A stretch of 64,000 nucleotides of DNA from Aquipuribacter sp. SD81 (GTDB lineage: Bacteria > Actinomycetota > Actinomycetes > Actinomycetales > JBBAYJ01), in NCBI RefSeq assembly GCF_037153975.1, contig NZ_JBBAYJ010000006.1:1-64000 (forward strand). Reading direction: 5' to 3'. Of the stretch, positions 17,372-25,030 are shown in pieces. The notes beneath the pieces are model-generated. The model saw only the letters and a list, made by a program, of their open reading frames with translations. It was not told the DNA's origin and made no database searches. Within the stretch, counting starts at the first letter, position 1; each line of letters begins with the position of its first letter. The translations under genes and the position numbers were made by a program.

Positions 17372-17390
17372 TATTGCAGTAACTGCAATA
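17372..17390. promoter_or_regulatory. Palindromic operator upstream of the ABC exporter
   Basis: TATTGCAGTAACTGCAATA is a perfect palindrome of two 9-bp arms around one base, 19 bp before the ATP-binding gene. Its A+T content stands out from its surroundings. The TetR-family gene at the end of the same operon is the obvious candidate to bind it, making the operon self-repressed. Confidence 0.7.
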
Positions 17391-17409
17391 GCGCCCTACA
17401 GTTACCCGC

Positions 17410-18126
17410 ATGACAACTCCTGCCTCTCCACCCGTGCGGCCCCTAATCCGCCTGGAGCACGTGTCCAAGTGGTACGGGAGCGGCAGCAGCCGCTTCCAGG
17501 CCCTCGACGACGTCAGCCTCGACGTCCGCACCGGCGAGTCCCTCGCCGTCGTCGGCAAGTCCGGTTCCGGCAAGTCGACGCTCATGCACGTCCTCGCCCT
17601 GCTCGACCGGCCCGACGAGGGCCGGCTGCTGGTCGACGGCCAGGACGCCACGGACCTGCGCCCGACACAGGTCGGTCGGCTGCGCAACGAGCGCTTCGGC
17701 TTCGTCTTCCAGCAGTTCTTCCTCGTGCCGAGCGCGACGGTGCTCGACAACGTCGTGCTGCCGCTCACCATCGCCGGAGTGCCGACGGCGGAGCGCCGCC
17801 GCCGCGGCACGGCGGTGCTCGAGCAGCTGCAGCTCGCCGACAAGGCCGGCAACAGGGCGACCGCGCTGTCGGGCGGGCAGAAGCAGCGCGTCGTCATCGC
17901 GCGCGCGCTCGTCACCGAGCCGGACGTGCTCTTCGCCGACGAGCCGACCGGCAACCTCGACAGCACGACCGGGGCCCTCGTGGCCGACGAGCTGTTCGCC
18001 CTCAACCGCGAGCGCGGCATCACCCTCGTCGTCGTCACGCACGACGAGGAGCTCGCGGCGCGCTGCGACCGCCGGGTCCTCGTCCGGGACGGCCGCCTGC
18101 ACGCGCACGAGGAGGTGGCGGCGTGA
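17410..18126 (+). CDS. MacB/LolD-type ABC transporter ATP-binding protein
   Basis: ATPase of 238 residues. Walker A is GKSGSGKST (about residues 49-57), the signature is ALSGGQKQRV, Walker B is VLFADEPTGNLDS and the switch His is in VVTHDEE. The DEPTGNLDS form is characteristic of the MacB/LolD/FtsE group, which works with permeases of the FtsX type rather than importers. It is coupled to such a permease by a 4-bp GTGA overlap. Together they probably export a drug, peptide or lipoprotein-like substrate or sense an envelope signal. ATG at 17410, 19 bp after a strong palindromic operator. Confidence 0.94.
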   Translation: MTTPASPPVRPLIRLEHVSKWYGSGSSRFQALDDVSLDVRTGESLAVVGKSGSGKSTLMHVLALLDRPDEGRLLVDGQDATDLRPTQVGRLRNERFGFVFQQFFLVPSATVLDNVVLPLTIAGVPTAERRRRGTAVLEQLQLADKAGNRATALSGGQKQRVVIARALVTEPDVLFADEPTGNLDSTTGALVADELFALNRERGITLVVVTHDEELAARCDRRVLVRDGRLHAHEEVAA

Positions 18127-19424
18127 GGACCACCGACCTCGTCCGCTCGGCCGTCGCCAACACGTTCCGCAGCCGGCTGCGCACCACGCTCACGGTGCTC
18201 GCGCTGTTCGTGGGCGCCTTCACCCTCACCCTCACGACCGCGCTGGGCGCGGGCGTCACCGACTACGTGACCCGGCAGGTGGACTCCCTCGGCGCCGACG
18301 ACGTCCTCGTCGTGACCGCGGCGGCGCAGGACACGTCCGACGGCCCGGCCGCCTACGACCCCGACACGTCCACTCCCACGGGCGGGCAGGCGGCCTCGCC
18401 GTTGCCGGGCGCCGGGGCCGGCGGCTCGCTCACCGAGGCGGCGCTCGACGAGCTCGCCCAGGTCGACGGACTGTCGGACATCGAGCCCGTCCGGTCCACC
18501 GCCGTCGACTACGTGCGGCCCGTGGACGGCGGCGACGACCAGCGCTACCAGCTGAGCATCGCCCCGACGGCGTCCATCGCCCGCGCCGACCTGGCCGCGG
18601 GCGCTCAGCTCGACACCGACGGCGACGCCCGCCAGGTGCTGCTGCCCGAGGAGTACGTCGAGCCGCTCGGCTTCGCCGACGCGGAGGACGCGGTGGGCGA
18701 GACGGTCGTGCTCGCCGTCACCGACGTGCTCGGCGAGCAGCACGAGGTGGAGGCCGAGCTCGTGGGCGTCACGAACCCGAGCCTGCTCGGCGGGGGCGGC
18801 GGCGCGAGCACGGCGCTCGTCGACGAGCTCGCAGGGCTGCAGGCGGCCGGGGTCGACCAGCGACCGCTGTACGCGGTGGCGACGGCCCGCTTCGACGCCT
18901 CGCTCGACGACGACGCCGTCCAGGCCATCAAGGACGACGTCGCGGAGCTCGACATGAGCGCGCAGACGGTGTCCGACCAGCTCGGCCTCGTCACGACCGT
19001 CATCGCGGGCATCACCGGGGTGCTCAACGCCTTCGCGGTCGTCGCGCTCGTCGCTGCTGCGTTCGGCATCGTCAACACGCTGCTCATGAGCGTGCAGGAG
19101 CGGACGCGCGAGATCGGCCTCATGAAGGCGCTCGGCATGAGCAACGGCCGTGTCTTCGGTCTGTTCAGCCTCGAGGCGGCGTTCCTCGGCCTGCTCGGCA
19201 GCGTGCTCGGCGTGGTCGTCGCCGTGGGCGTCGGCACCGGCCTCAGCTCGGCCCTCGCGGCGGGTCCGCTCGCGTCCCTCGGCGGTCTCGACGTGCTGCT
19301 GTTCCGGCCGGAGTCGCTGCTCGGGGTGGTCGCACTGATCGTCGGGATCGCGTTCGTCGCCGGTACGCTCCCGGCTCGACGCGCGGCCCGGCAGCAGCCG
19401 ATCGACGCGCTGCGGTACGAGTGA
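18123..19424 (+). CDS. MacB/FtsX-type ABC transporter permease
   Basis: Permease of 433 residues with the MacB layout: one N-terminal membrane segment (about 20-42, LTVLALFVGAFTLTLTTALG), a large extracytoplasmic domain (about 45-290) rich in Asp and Ala, and three C-terminal segments. The coupling region LLMSVQERTREIGLMKALGM is the FtsX-domain signature. The extracellular domain contains a Pro/Gly/Thr linker around residues 78-100 that looks disordered. GTG at 18123 overlaps the ATPase stop. The TetR gene starts 25 bp after it ends. Confidence 0.93.
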   Translation: MRTTDLVRSAVANTFRSRLRTTLTVLALFVGAFTLTLTTALGAGVTDYVTRQVDSLGADDVLVVTAAAQDTSDGPAAYDPDTSTPTGGQAASPLPGAGAGGSLTEAALDELAQVDGLSDIEPVRSTAVDYVRPVDGGDDQRYQLSIAPTASIARADLAAGAQLDTDGDARQVLLPEEYVEPLGFADAEDAVGETVVLAVTDVLGEQHEVEAELVGVTNPSLLGGGGGASTALVDELAGLQAAGVDQRPLYAVATARFDASLDDDAVQAIKDDVAELDMSAQTVSDQLGLVTTVIAGITGVLNAFAVVALVAAAFGIVNTLLMSVQERTREIGLMKALGMSNGRVFGLFSLEAAFLGLLGSVLGVVVAVGVGTGLSSALAAGPLASLGGLDVLLFRPESLLGVVALIVGIAFVAGTLPARRAARQQPIDALRYE

Positions 19425-19449
19425 GGGCACGACTGAGGCCGACAGGACG

Positions 19450-20118
19450 GTGACGGCTCGGATGGTGAGCCAGGCGGACCCCGAGGGTGGCGTCCCGCCC
19501 GCCGTGCAGGCCCCGCGGAACGCGCGCGGGCTGGCGACGGCGCGGCGGATCCACCGCTCGGCGGTCCGCCTGGCCGCCGAGGGCGGGCTGGACGCGCTGA
19601 CGGTCGACGCCGTCTGCGCCGACGCCGGCATCAGCCAGCGGACGTTCTTCCACCACTACCCGACGAAGGACGACGCCCTCCTCGGCCTCGAGCTGCCCTC
19701 GATCGCGCGGGAACGGGCGCACCGCTACCTCAGCGACCCGACCGTCCCGGTCCTCGCGGGAGCCGTCGCCCTCATCGACCTGCCGGCGGGGGCGGGGGAG
19801 GACCCCGCGACGCACGCCGCCCAGCTGCGGCTGCTCGCGGGGTCCCCGCAGCTGCAGGCGCGCCAGGCCGCCCGCTTCCTGCCGATCCTCGGCGAGCTGC
19901 GTGGGCTGGTCCGGCTCCGGCTGGAGGCGCTCGCCCGGGCGGACGGGCGGACGGTCGACGCCGCGGAGCTCGACGCCCAGGCCGACGTCGTGACCGCGCT
20001 CGGGGCCGCGCTCGTCAACACCGCCGCGCGTCGCGTGGTCGACTCCCCCGACGCGGGCCTGCCGGACCTCGCGTCCGTCGTCGACCCGCTGCGGCCGGTC
20101 TGGGACCGCCTCGTCTGA
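19450..20118 (+). CDS. TetR-family repressor of the ABC exporter operon
   Basis: Regulator of 222 residues from GTG 19450 (218 from ATG 19462). The TetR helix-turn-helix is at about residues 45-75 (DALTVDAVCADAGISQRTFFHHYPTKDDALL); the rest is the ligand-binding domain. It is the third gene of the unit behind the ABC ATPase and permease, with a 25-bp gap. The 19-bp palindrome at 17372-17390 ahead of the operon is its probable site. Ligand unknown, likely the exporter's substrate. Confidence 0.9.
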   Translation: MTARMVSQADPEGGVPPAVQAPRNARGLATARRIHRSAVRLAAEGGLDALTVDAVCADAGISQRTFFHHYPTKDDALLGLELPSIARERAHRYLSDPTVPVLAGAVALIDLPAGAGEDPATHAAQLRLLAGSPQLQARQAARFLPILGELRGLVRLRLEALARADGRTVDAAELDAQADVVTALGAALVNTAARRVVDSPDAGLPDLASVVDPLRPVWDRLV

Positions 20119-20142
20119 TGGTCGCGGCCGGCCGCACGGCGG

Positions 20143-20213
20143 CCACGTCGACACAACGAACGCCCGCGCGTGGCCTCAGCGGGGCCTCGAGGGCCTTCGT
20201 CGTGTCGGCGTGG
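20143..20213. repeat. 71-bp palindromic element, copy 3
   Basis: Ends CCACGTCGACACAACGAA and TTCGTCGTGTCGGCGTGG pair over 18 bp with two mismatches, then 4 more bp after one mismatch. It lies in the 147-bp gap between the convergent TetR and sigma-factor genes, where it could also stop transcription. Confidence 0.8.
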
Positions 20214-20265
20214 TCAGGCACCGCGGCGGGGTGGGCGGGACGGGGGCCGGGCGGGCTGGGGCGCG

Positions 20266-21426
20266 TCAGGGGCCGACGGCGTTGAGCCGGGCCGCCTGCC
20301 GCAGGAGGTGGTCGCGCTCGGCCGCGCTCGTCGCGGCCCGTGCCGCCTCGGCGTAGAGCCGCGCCGCGTCGAGCAGGTCGCCGGCCCGCTCGTGGAGGTA
20401 GGCCTCGGCGGCGGTCCGTCGCGGTACGCCGTCCGGCACCTGCGCCAGCGCGGCCAGCCCCGCCCGCGCGCCGTCGGCGTGCCCGAGCGCCACCGCGCGG
20501 TTGAGCCGCACGACCGGGCTGTCGGTGAGGCCGAGGAGCTCGTCGTACCACTCGACGACCTGCACCCAGTCCGTCTCCTCGGTGCTGGGGGCGTCGGCGT
20601 GCAGCGCCGCGACCGCCGCCTGCGCCTGGAACTCCCCGAGCCGGTCACGGGCGAGCGCGGCCTGCAGCACGGCGACGCCCTCCGCGACGAGCGCGGTGTC
20701 CCACCTCGAGCGGTCCTGCTCCGCGAGGGGCACGAGCCGGCCGTCGACCACCCGCGTGTCTCGGCGCGCGTGGTGCAGGAGCATGAGCGCAAGCAGCCCG
20801 TGCGCCTCCGGGTGGTCGACGAGCGCGGCCAGCTGCCGCGTGAGCCGGATGGCCTCCATCGCGAGGTCGACGTCGCCGGAGTACCCCTCGTTGAACACGA
20901 GGTAGAGCACGCGCAGCACGGTCGCGACGTCGCCGGCCCGGTCGAAGCGGGCGCCGGCGACGGTCCGCTTCGCGCGGCTGATGCGCTGCGCCATGGTCGC
21001 CTCCGGCACGAGGTACGCCTCGGCGACCTGCCGGGTCGTGAGGCCGCCGACCGCGCGCAGCGTCAGTGCGACCGCCGAGGCCGGCGTGAGCGACGGGTGC
21101 GCGCACAGCAGGTACAGCGCGAGGGTGTCGTCGGCCTCGCGCACGGGACCGGGAGCCGGCTCGACCTCGACCGTCTCCTCCCGCCGACGACGGGACGACT
21201 CGGAGCGGACCGCGTCGAGGTGCCGCCGCCACGCGACCGTCGCGAGCCACGCGCGCGGGTCGCGCGGCGGGTCGGTGCGCCACACGCGCAGCGCCTCGAC
21301 GAGCGCGTCCTGGACGGCGTCCTCGGCCGCCCCGAAGTCGACCCCGCGACGGCCGAGGAGCCCGATCACCTGCGGGACGAGCGCGCGGAGCGCCGCCTCG
21401 TCGACCGCCGGGCCCGAGGCCGTCAC
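20266..21426 (-). CDS. ECF42-type RNA polymerase sigma factor with C-terminal TPR-like extension
   Basis: Sigma factor of 386 residues. Region 2 is at about 20-85 (GAAEDAVQDALVEALRVW, PRAWLATVAWRRHLDAVR), region 4 about 115-170 (TTRQVAEAYLVPEATMAQRISRAKRTV), and the remaining 200 residues form the long helical extension (FNEGYSGD, LHHARRDTR, RLNRAVALGHADG, YLHERAGDLLDAARLY) that marks the ECF42 group. This group has no anti-sigma factor and is encoded beside DGPF (YciI-like) proteins, as here. GTG at 21426 lies 17 bp after the stop of the DGPF gene, so the pair forms one operon. Confidence 0.93.
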   Translation of the reverse strand: MTASGPAVDEAALRALVPQVIGLLGRRGVDFGAAEDAVQDALVEALRVWRTDPPRDPRAWLATVAWRRHLDAVRSESSRRRREETVEVEPAPGPVREADDTLALYLLCAHPSLTPASAVALTLRAVGGLTTRQVAEAYLVPEATMAQRISRAKRTVAGARFDRAGDVATVLRVLYLVFNEGYSGDVDLAMEAIRLTRQLAALVDHPEAHGLLALMLLHHARRDTRVVDGRLVPLAEQDRSRWDTALVAEGVAVLQAALARDRLGEFQAQAAVAALHADAPSTEETDWVQVVEWYDELLGLTDSPVVRLNRAVALGHADGARAGLAALAQVPDGVPRRTAAEAYLHERAGDLLDAARLYAEAARAATSAAERDHLLRQAARLNAVGP

Positions 21427-21443
21427 GACCGGCTCACCCGGCC

Positions 21444-21851
21444 TCACTCGGTGACGGTCGGCGGCGCGGTGAGGAACGGCCGGACCTCCAGCCACTCGTG
21501 GATCGGTCGGCCACCCGCGCCGGGCGCGGCCGACAGCTCCCCGGCCAGCTCGACGGCCCGCTGCTCGCTGTCGACGTCGACGACCATCCAGCCGGCGACG
21601 AGGTCCTTGGTCTCCGCGAACGGCCCGTCGGTGACGGGCGGGCGGCCCTCGCCGTCGTAGCGCACCCACATGCCCTCCGGTGCGAGCGCCTGACCGTCGA
21701 CGTACTCGCCGGACTCCTGCAGCCGGGTCGCGAAGTCGTCCATGTACCGGACGTGGGCCTCGATCTCCTCCGGCGTCCACCGGTCCATGGGGACGTCGTT
21801 CACCCCCGCCGGCGCGCCGCGGTAGTGCTTGAGGAACAGGTACTTCGCCAT
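21444..21851 (-). CDS. YciI/DGPF-domain protein paired with ECF42
   Basis: Small protein of 135 residues. It carries the name-giving motif DGPFAETKD at about residues 75-83 and the family ending PIHEWLEVRPF. The fold is a ferredoxin-like dimer; the catalytic or signalling role of DGPF proteins is not settled, but they are the standard targets of ECF42 sigma factors. ATG at 21851. A sequence fitting the recalled ECF42 promoter lies 50-76 bp upstream, which points to positive autoregulation of the operon. Confidence 0.92.
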   Translation of the reverse strand: MAKYLFLKHYRGAPAGVNDVPMDRWTPEEIEAHVRYMDDFATRLQESGEYVDGQALAPEGMWVRYDGEGRPPVTDGPFAETKDLVAGWMVVDVDSEQRAVELAGELSAAPGAGGRPIHEWLEVRPFLTAPPTVTE

Positions 21852-21900
21852 GGTGGTCCCCTTCGTCCGGAGCGGCCCCGTCGGCCGCCCTCACCCCTGG

Positions 21901-21927
21901 GTCGGAGCGGGCGTCGCGTTCTCGACA
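21901..21927 (-). promoter_or_regulatory. Candidate ECF42-dependent promoter
   Basis: Read on the minus strand: TGTCGA (21927-21922), a 17-nt spacer, then CGAC (21904-21901). As I recall, published ECF42 promoters have TGTCGA at -35 and CGA(C/T) at -10. It lies directly ahead of the DGPF-ECF42 operon with a predicted leader of about 40 nt. Confidence 0.6.
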
Positions 21928-21952
21928 TCGTGGCCGCAGGCCCGCGCGCCCA

Positions 21953-22023
21953 CCACGACGACACCACGGCGGGCCCAGGACGGCATCGCGGGCGCTCTGG
22001 TGCCGGAGGTGGTGTCGTCGTGG
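21953..22023. repeat. 71-bp palindromic element, copy 4
   Basis: Ends CCACGACGACACCAC and GTGGTGTCGTCGTGG form a perfect 15-bp inverted repeat around a 41-nt loop. It lies between the convergent-side start of the ECF42 operon and the stop of the unknown gene at 22052, 26 bp upstream of the ECF42-type promoter. The most perfect of the four copies. Confidence 0.85.
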
Positions 22024-22051
22024 CGGCGGGGGCACGCCTCGACGAGGCCGG

Positions 22052-22717
22052 TCAGTGGTCCTCGCAGCAGCGCTCCGGGCGCTCCTTCTCGAACGGCACC
22101 ATGACGCCGCCGACGGCGGGCTGCACGTGCAGCACGACCCGCCCGGCCTCCACCCGCGGCCGCACGAAGCCGCGCGTGTCGACGAGCGTCGCGGGGGTCG
22201 ACGGCGCCCCGCCCACCACGACGACGTCGTCGACCCACGACCGCGCGAGCACGTCGGCGACGGTGAGCGTGCCGCGCAGCACGTCGGAGCCCGGGTAGCG
22301 CACGAGGCGCCCCGAGGCGCCCGTCACCGACGCGGCCACCGCCACCCACGCACCCGCGACCGCCCCCGGCGCGTCACCCCGGACGAGCCCGTCCCCCAGC
22401 CCCGTCCCCGTCACGACCACCGCGCCCGACGCGACGCCGGTGCGACGCACCTCGGCGTCGACCACGGCCCCCAGCCCCTCGAGCACCGCCGGCGGGGGCA
22501 GCCCGAGCCCGTCCGGCACCACGGCGCTGACCGCGGAGTGCGGCTCGCCGCCCGAGACCGCCGCCGGGACACCGTGCGTCGCGACGAGCAGGGCCTCGAG
22601 CGGCCCCCTGCCGCCCGGGGCCCCGACCGCGAGCCCGCCGACCACCTCGCACACCAGGTGCGCGAGGTGGTCGGCGTCCTCGTCGTACCGGGACCAGGCG
22701 TCGACCCCGACGATCAC
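22052..22717 (-). CDS. Unrecognised 221-residue protein downstream of the PHP hydrolase
   Basis: I do not recognise the family. The protein is Val/Ala/Gly-rich and looks like a soluble alpha/beta protein with repeated short hydrophobic strands (VIVGVDAWSRYDEDADHL at the start, VVVVGGAPSTPATLVDT later). It ends in PFEKERPERCCEDH, an acidic tail with adjacent cysteines that could bind metal. No signal peptide or membrane segment. GTG at 22717 lies 7 bp after the stop of the Tat-exported PHP metallohydrolase, so the two are almost surely co-transcribed and may act on the same compound or in metal supply for it. Confidence 0.75.
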   Translation of the reverse strand: MIVGVDAWSRYDEDADHLAHLVCEVVGGLAVGAPGGRGPLEALLVATHGVPAAVSGGEPHSAVSAVVPDGLGLPPPAVLEGLGAVVDAEVRRTGVASGAVVVTGTGLGDGLVRGDAPGAVAGAWVAVAASVTGASGRLVRYPGSDVLRGTLTVADVLARSWVDDVVVVGGAPSTPATLVDTRGFVRPRVEAGRVVLHVQPAVGGVMVPFEKERPERCCEDH

Positions 22718-22724
22718 GACCGGG

Positions 22725-24461
22725 TCAGCGGGCCGGGAGGACCCAGATCGGGTTCGTGTAGAACCACAGGTCCTCCCACGGGTCGGCGTCGCCGACCACG
22801 TCGAGCCTGGGGCCCGCCGGGTCGACGGCCGCACCGAGGAAGCCCGGCTGGCCGAAGTTGCCGTCCGTGCCGCGGACCCGGAGGTAGAAGGGCTCCTCCG
22901 GCAGGGGCAGCGGCTCGACCAGCTCGACGACCCCGGTCCGGCCCGAGGTGTCCCACTGGCGCACGACGCGCGTGTCGGGCGCGACGAAGGTGTCGCGGTC
23001 CGCCACCGCCCCGGTGACCGTGCCGCGGATGAGGTCGACCCGGTTGAGCTGCGGTGTGAACTGCGCCCAGTTCGGCAGGTCCTGCAGCTGGACCCGTACG
23101 ACCACCTCGAGGCGCACCCGCGAGTTGACCGTCGCCACGGAACCCAGGGGGTACTCCGGGCCACCGCCGCCACGACGGCGGACGACCACCTCGACGCCCC
23201 TGACGAGGCGGCCGTGGTCCACCCACACGCGTCCGGCGCGCAGGCCCGCCATGACGTCGAGGTAGTCACCGCCGGTGGTGCCGACGACCGTCCGCGAGTA
23301 CTGCCCCGGCCAGTAGTCGCCGGCCGTCAGGTCGATGTCGCCGAGGTACACGGGGTCGTCGTAGCGGCCGTTGGCGTTGAAGTCCGAGCCCGGGCCCCGC
23401 TGCGCGGTCGCGGCGAAGTTGAAGTGGCTGTCGGAGTTCGCGCTGATCCACCAGGGCTTGCCCTCGGCGAGCAGGGAGTCCCAGAGCCCGCCGACGGTCG
23501 CCGTCATCCAGTCGAAGCCGCCCCACGTGCGGTACGACTCCGGCGGGTACGGCAGGAAGCGGTCGGCCCGGGTGCCGGCGTTCGTGTAGAAGCCGCGGCC
23601 GGACGCCGCGCCGTAGGGGAGCCCGGCCGCCTGGTGGCCGGGGGCGCCCTCCATGCCGACGGCGATGCGGGGGTCTGCGTCGCGCCAGTTGCGGATCTCG
23701 TGAGGGCTGTCGATGCCCTGTCGCGCGGGGTGGTTGGCGAGGAACAGCGCGTCGTCGATGCGGCGGGAGTCGACCTGCGCGCCCAGGTACTGCACCCCCG
23801 CGACCGCGAGGGCCTCCGTCGCGGCGGTGGACCCGCGGACGCTGCCGTCGTACTCGGTCTCGAACTCCTTGAGGACCGCGACCTCGTTGTCGCCGGGGGC
23901 GACGAAGACCGTGCCGTGCTCCGCGGAGGGGATGTTCCACTCCAGGCCCTGGAACACGAGGAGGTCGGTCTCGGCGCGGGCCCGGCGGATGTCGGGGTTG
24001 ACGACGTCGACGCCGATGCGGGCGTGGGTCGCACCCCCGTGGTCGGTGATGACGATCCAGTCCAGCCCGTACGCCTTCGCGTGCTGCGCCTGGTCCGCGA
24101 CGGTGTAGATGGCGTCCGCGCTGTAATGCGTGTGGATGTGGTGGTCTCCGGCGAGCCAGCCCGTGACGCGGGCCGGCGGGGTCGGGCGCCCCGGCGCGGT
24201 GGCGGCGGCCGCGGGCACCGCGCCGCTCGCGCCACCCACCCCGACCGCCGCGGCCGAGCCGACGACGCCCGCGGCGCGCAGCAGGTTGCGGCGGGACAGC
24301 TGGGTGGGGCTGAGCTCGGCGTCGGGCACCGAGGTGTCGACGGCGGCCGCGGTCGTCTCGTCGACCTCGTGCGGGTGGCCGTGCGGGTGGCCGTGCGGGT
24401 GGCCGTGCGGGTGCGGGTGACCGGGCGCGTCGTCGTGGTCGTGCGGGTGGTGGTGGCCCAC
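22725..24461 (-). CDS. Tat-exported CehA/McbA-type PHP metallohydrolase with His-rich leader
   Basis: Protein of 578 residues. It opens with a His-rich stretch (14 His between residues 3 and 31, mostly HPHG repeats), followed by a Tat signal (SRRNLLRAAG at 56-65 and a hydrophobic Ala/Gly/Val run). The mature part is a PHP phosphoesterase-type hydrolase: GDHHIHTHYS and ITDHGGATHA hold the first metal ligands, and SDSHFNF and LANHPARQG hold later ones. CehA and McbA hydrolyse the carbamate carbaryl; natural substrates are unclear. GTG at 24461 is chosen because GGAGGA lies 6 nt upstream. The His-rich part lies ahead of the signal peptide, so it would be removed on export. Confidence 0.88.
   Translation of the reverse strand: MGHHHPHDHDDAPGHPHPHGHPHGHPHGHPHEVDETTAAAVDTSVPDAELSPTQLSRRNLLRAAGVVGSAAAVGVGGASGAVPAAAATAPGRPTPPARVTGWLAGDHHIHTHYSADAIYTVADQAQHAKAYGLDWIVITDHGGATHARIGVDVVNPDIRRARAETDLLVFQGLEWNIPSAEHGTVFVAPGDNEVAVLKEFETEYDGSVRGSTAATEALAVAGVQYLGAQVDSRRIDDALFLANHPARQGIDSPHEIRNWRDADPRIAVGMEGAPGHQAAGLPYGAASGRGFYTNAGTRADRFLPYPPESYRTWGGFDWMTATVGGLWDSLLAEGKPWWISANSDSHFNFAATAQRGPGSDFNANGRYDDPVYLGDIDLTAGDYWPGQYSRTVVGTTGGDYLDVMAGLRAGRVWVDHGRLVRGVEVVVRRRGGGGPEYPLGSVATVNSRVRLEVVVRVQLQDLPNWAQFTPQLNRVDLIRGTVTGAVADRDTFVAPDTRVVRQWDTSGRTGVVELVEPLPLPEEPFYLRVRGTDGNFGQPGFLGAAVDPAGPRLDVVGDADPWEDLWFYTNPIWVLPAR
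24369..24413. repeat. 12-bp tandem repeat encoding HPHG units
   Basis: GTGCGGGTGGCC is repeated three times from 24369 with a fourth partial copy. On the minus strand this encodes the His-Pro-His-Gly repeats of the metallohydrolase leader. Such an exact repeat can change copy number by slippage. Confidence 0.85.
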
Positions 24462-24615
24462 GGGGTCCTCCGGACGGGTGACGGGCTGTGCGGGTCTGAG
24501 ATGACGGCGCCACCTCACATGCCGACGTCGACATCCACGCATGCAGCCGGTGGCCGACCGGTGACGGCGCGGTGAACGTTCGGTGCCGGCCGCCCCGGCA
24601 CGCGACGATGGGCAC

Positions 24616-25023
24616 GTGGCGCTCGTCCTCAACGTCCTGTGGTTCTTCTTCGCCGGTCTCGCGACGGCGTTCTCCTACGTCCTCGCGGGCGTCCTCGCCT
24701 GCCTGCTCGTCGTCACCATCCCGTTCGGCGTCGCCTGCTTCCGGCTCGCGGGCTACGCGCTGTGGCCGTTCGGGCGGACCGTCGTCGAGCGGCCGACGGC
24801 CGGCGTGGTGACGGCGCTCGGCAACGTGCTGTGGTTCGTGCTCATCGGCTGGTGGCTCGCCCTGTCGCAGGTCGTCTACGCGGTCGGGCTCATGCTCACG
24901 ATCATCGGCATCCCGTTCGGCATCGCGACGCTCAGGCTCGCGCTGCTGTCGTTCAACCCGCTCGGCAAGGAGGTCGTGAGCAGCGCCGAGGCGCGCGGGC
25001 GCTACGTCCCGGTCGTGCGCTGA
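24616..25023 (+). CDS. YccF-domain inner membrane protein
   Basis: Membrane protein of 135 residues made of two repeated YccF units. Each unit has two hydrophobic segments ending in a conserved turn: VVTIPFGVACFRLAGYALWPFGRTV in the first and IIGIPFGIATLRLALLSFNPLGKEV in the second. The family's function is unknown. GTG at 24616 starts at the first membrane segment (VALVLNVLWFFFAGL); no clear ribosome binding site is seen. Divergent from the metallohydrolase gene across a 154-bp gap in which I see no clear regulatory site, and convergent with the DUF7144 gene 7 bp further on. Confidence 0.9.
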   Translation: MALVLNVLWFFFAGLATAFSYVLAGVLACLLVVTIPFGVACFRLAGYALWPFGRTVVERPTAGVVTALGNVLWFVLIGWWLALSQVVYAVGLMLTIIGIPFGIATLRLALLSFNPLGKEVVSSAEARGRYVPVVR

Positions 25024-25030
25024 GCCGCGG

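Noticed and set aside
17410-20118. AbiEi-like gene and ABC exporter taken as one defence operon
   Set aside because: A palindromic element and an operator with its own promoter region separate them, and the ABC pair has its own TetR regulator; nothing links their functions.
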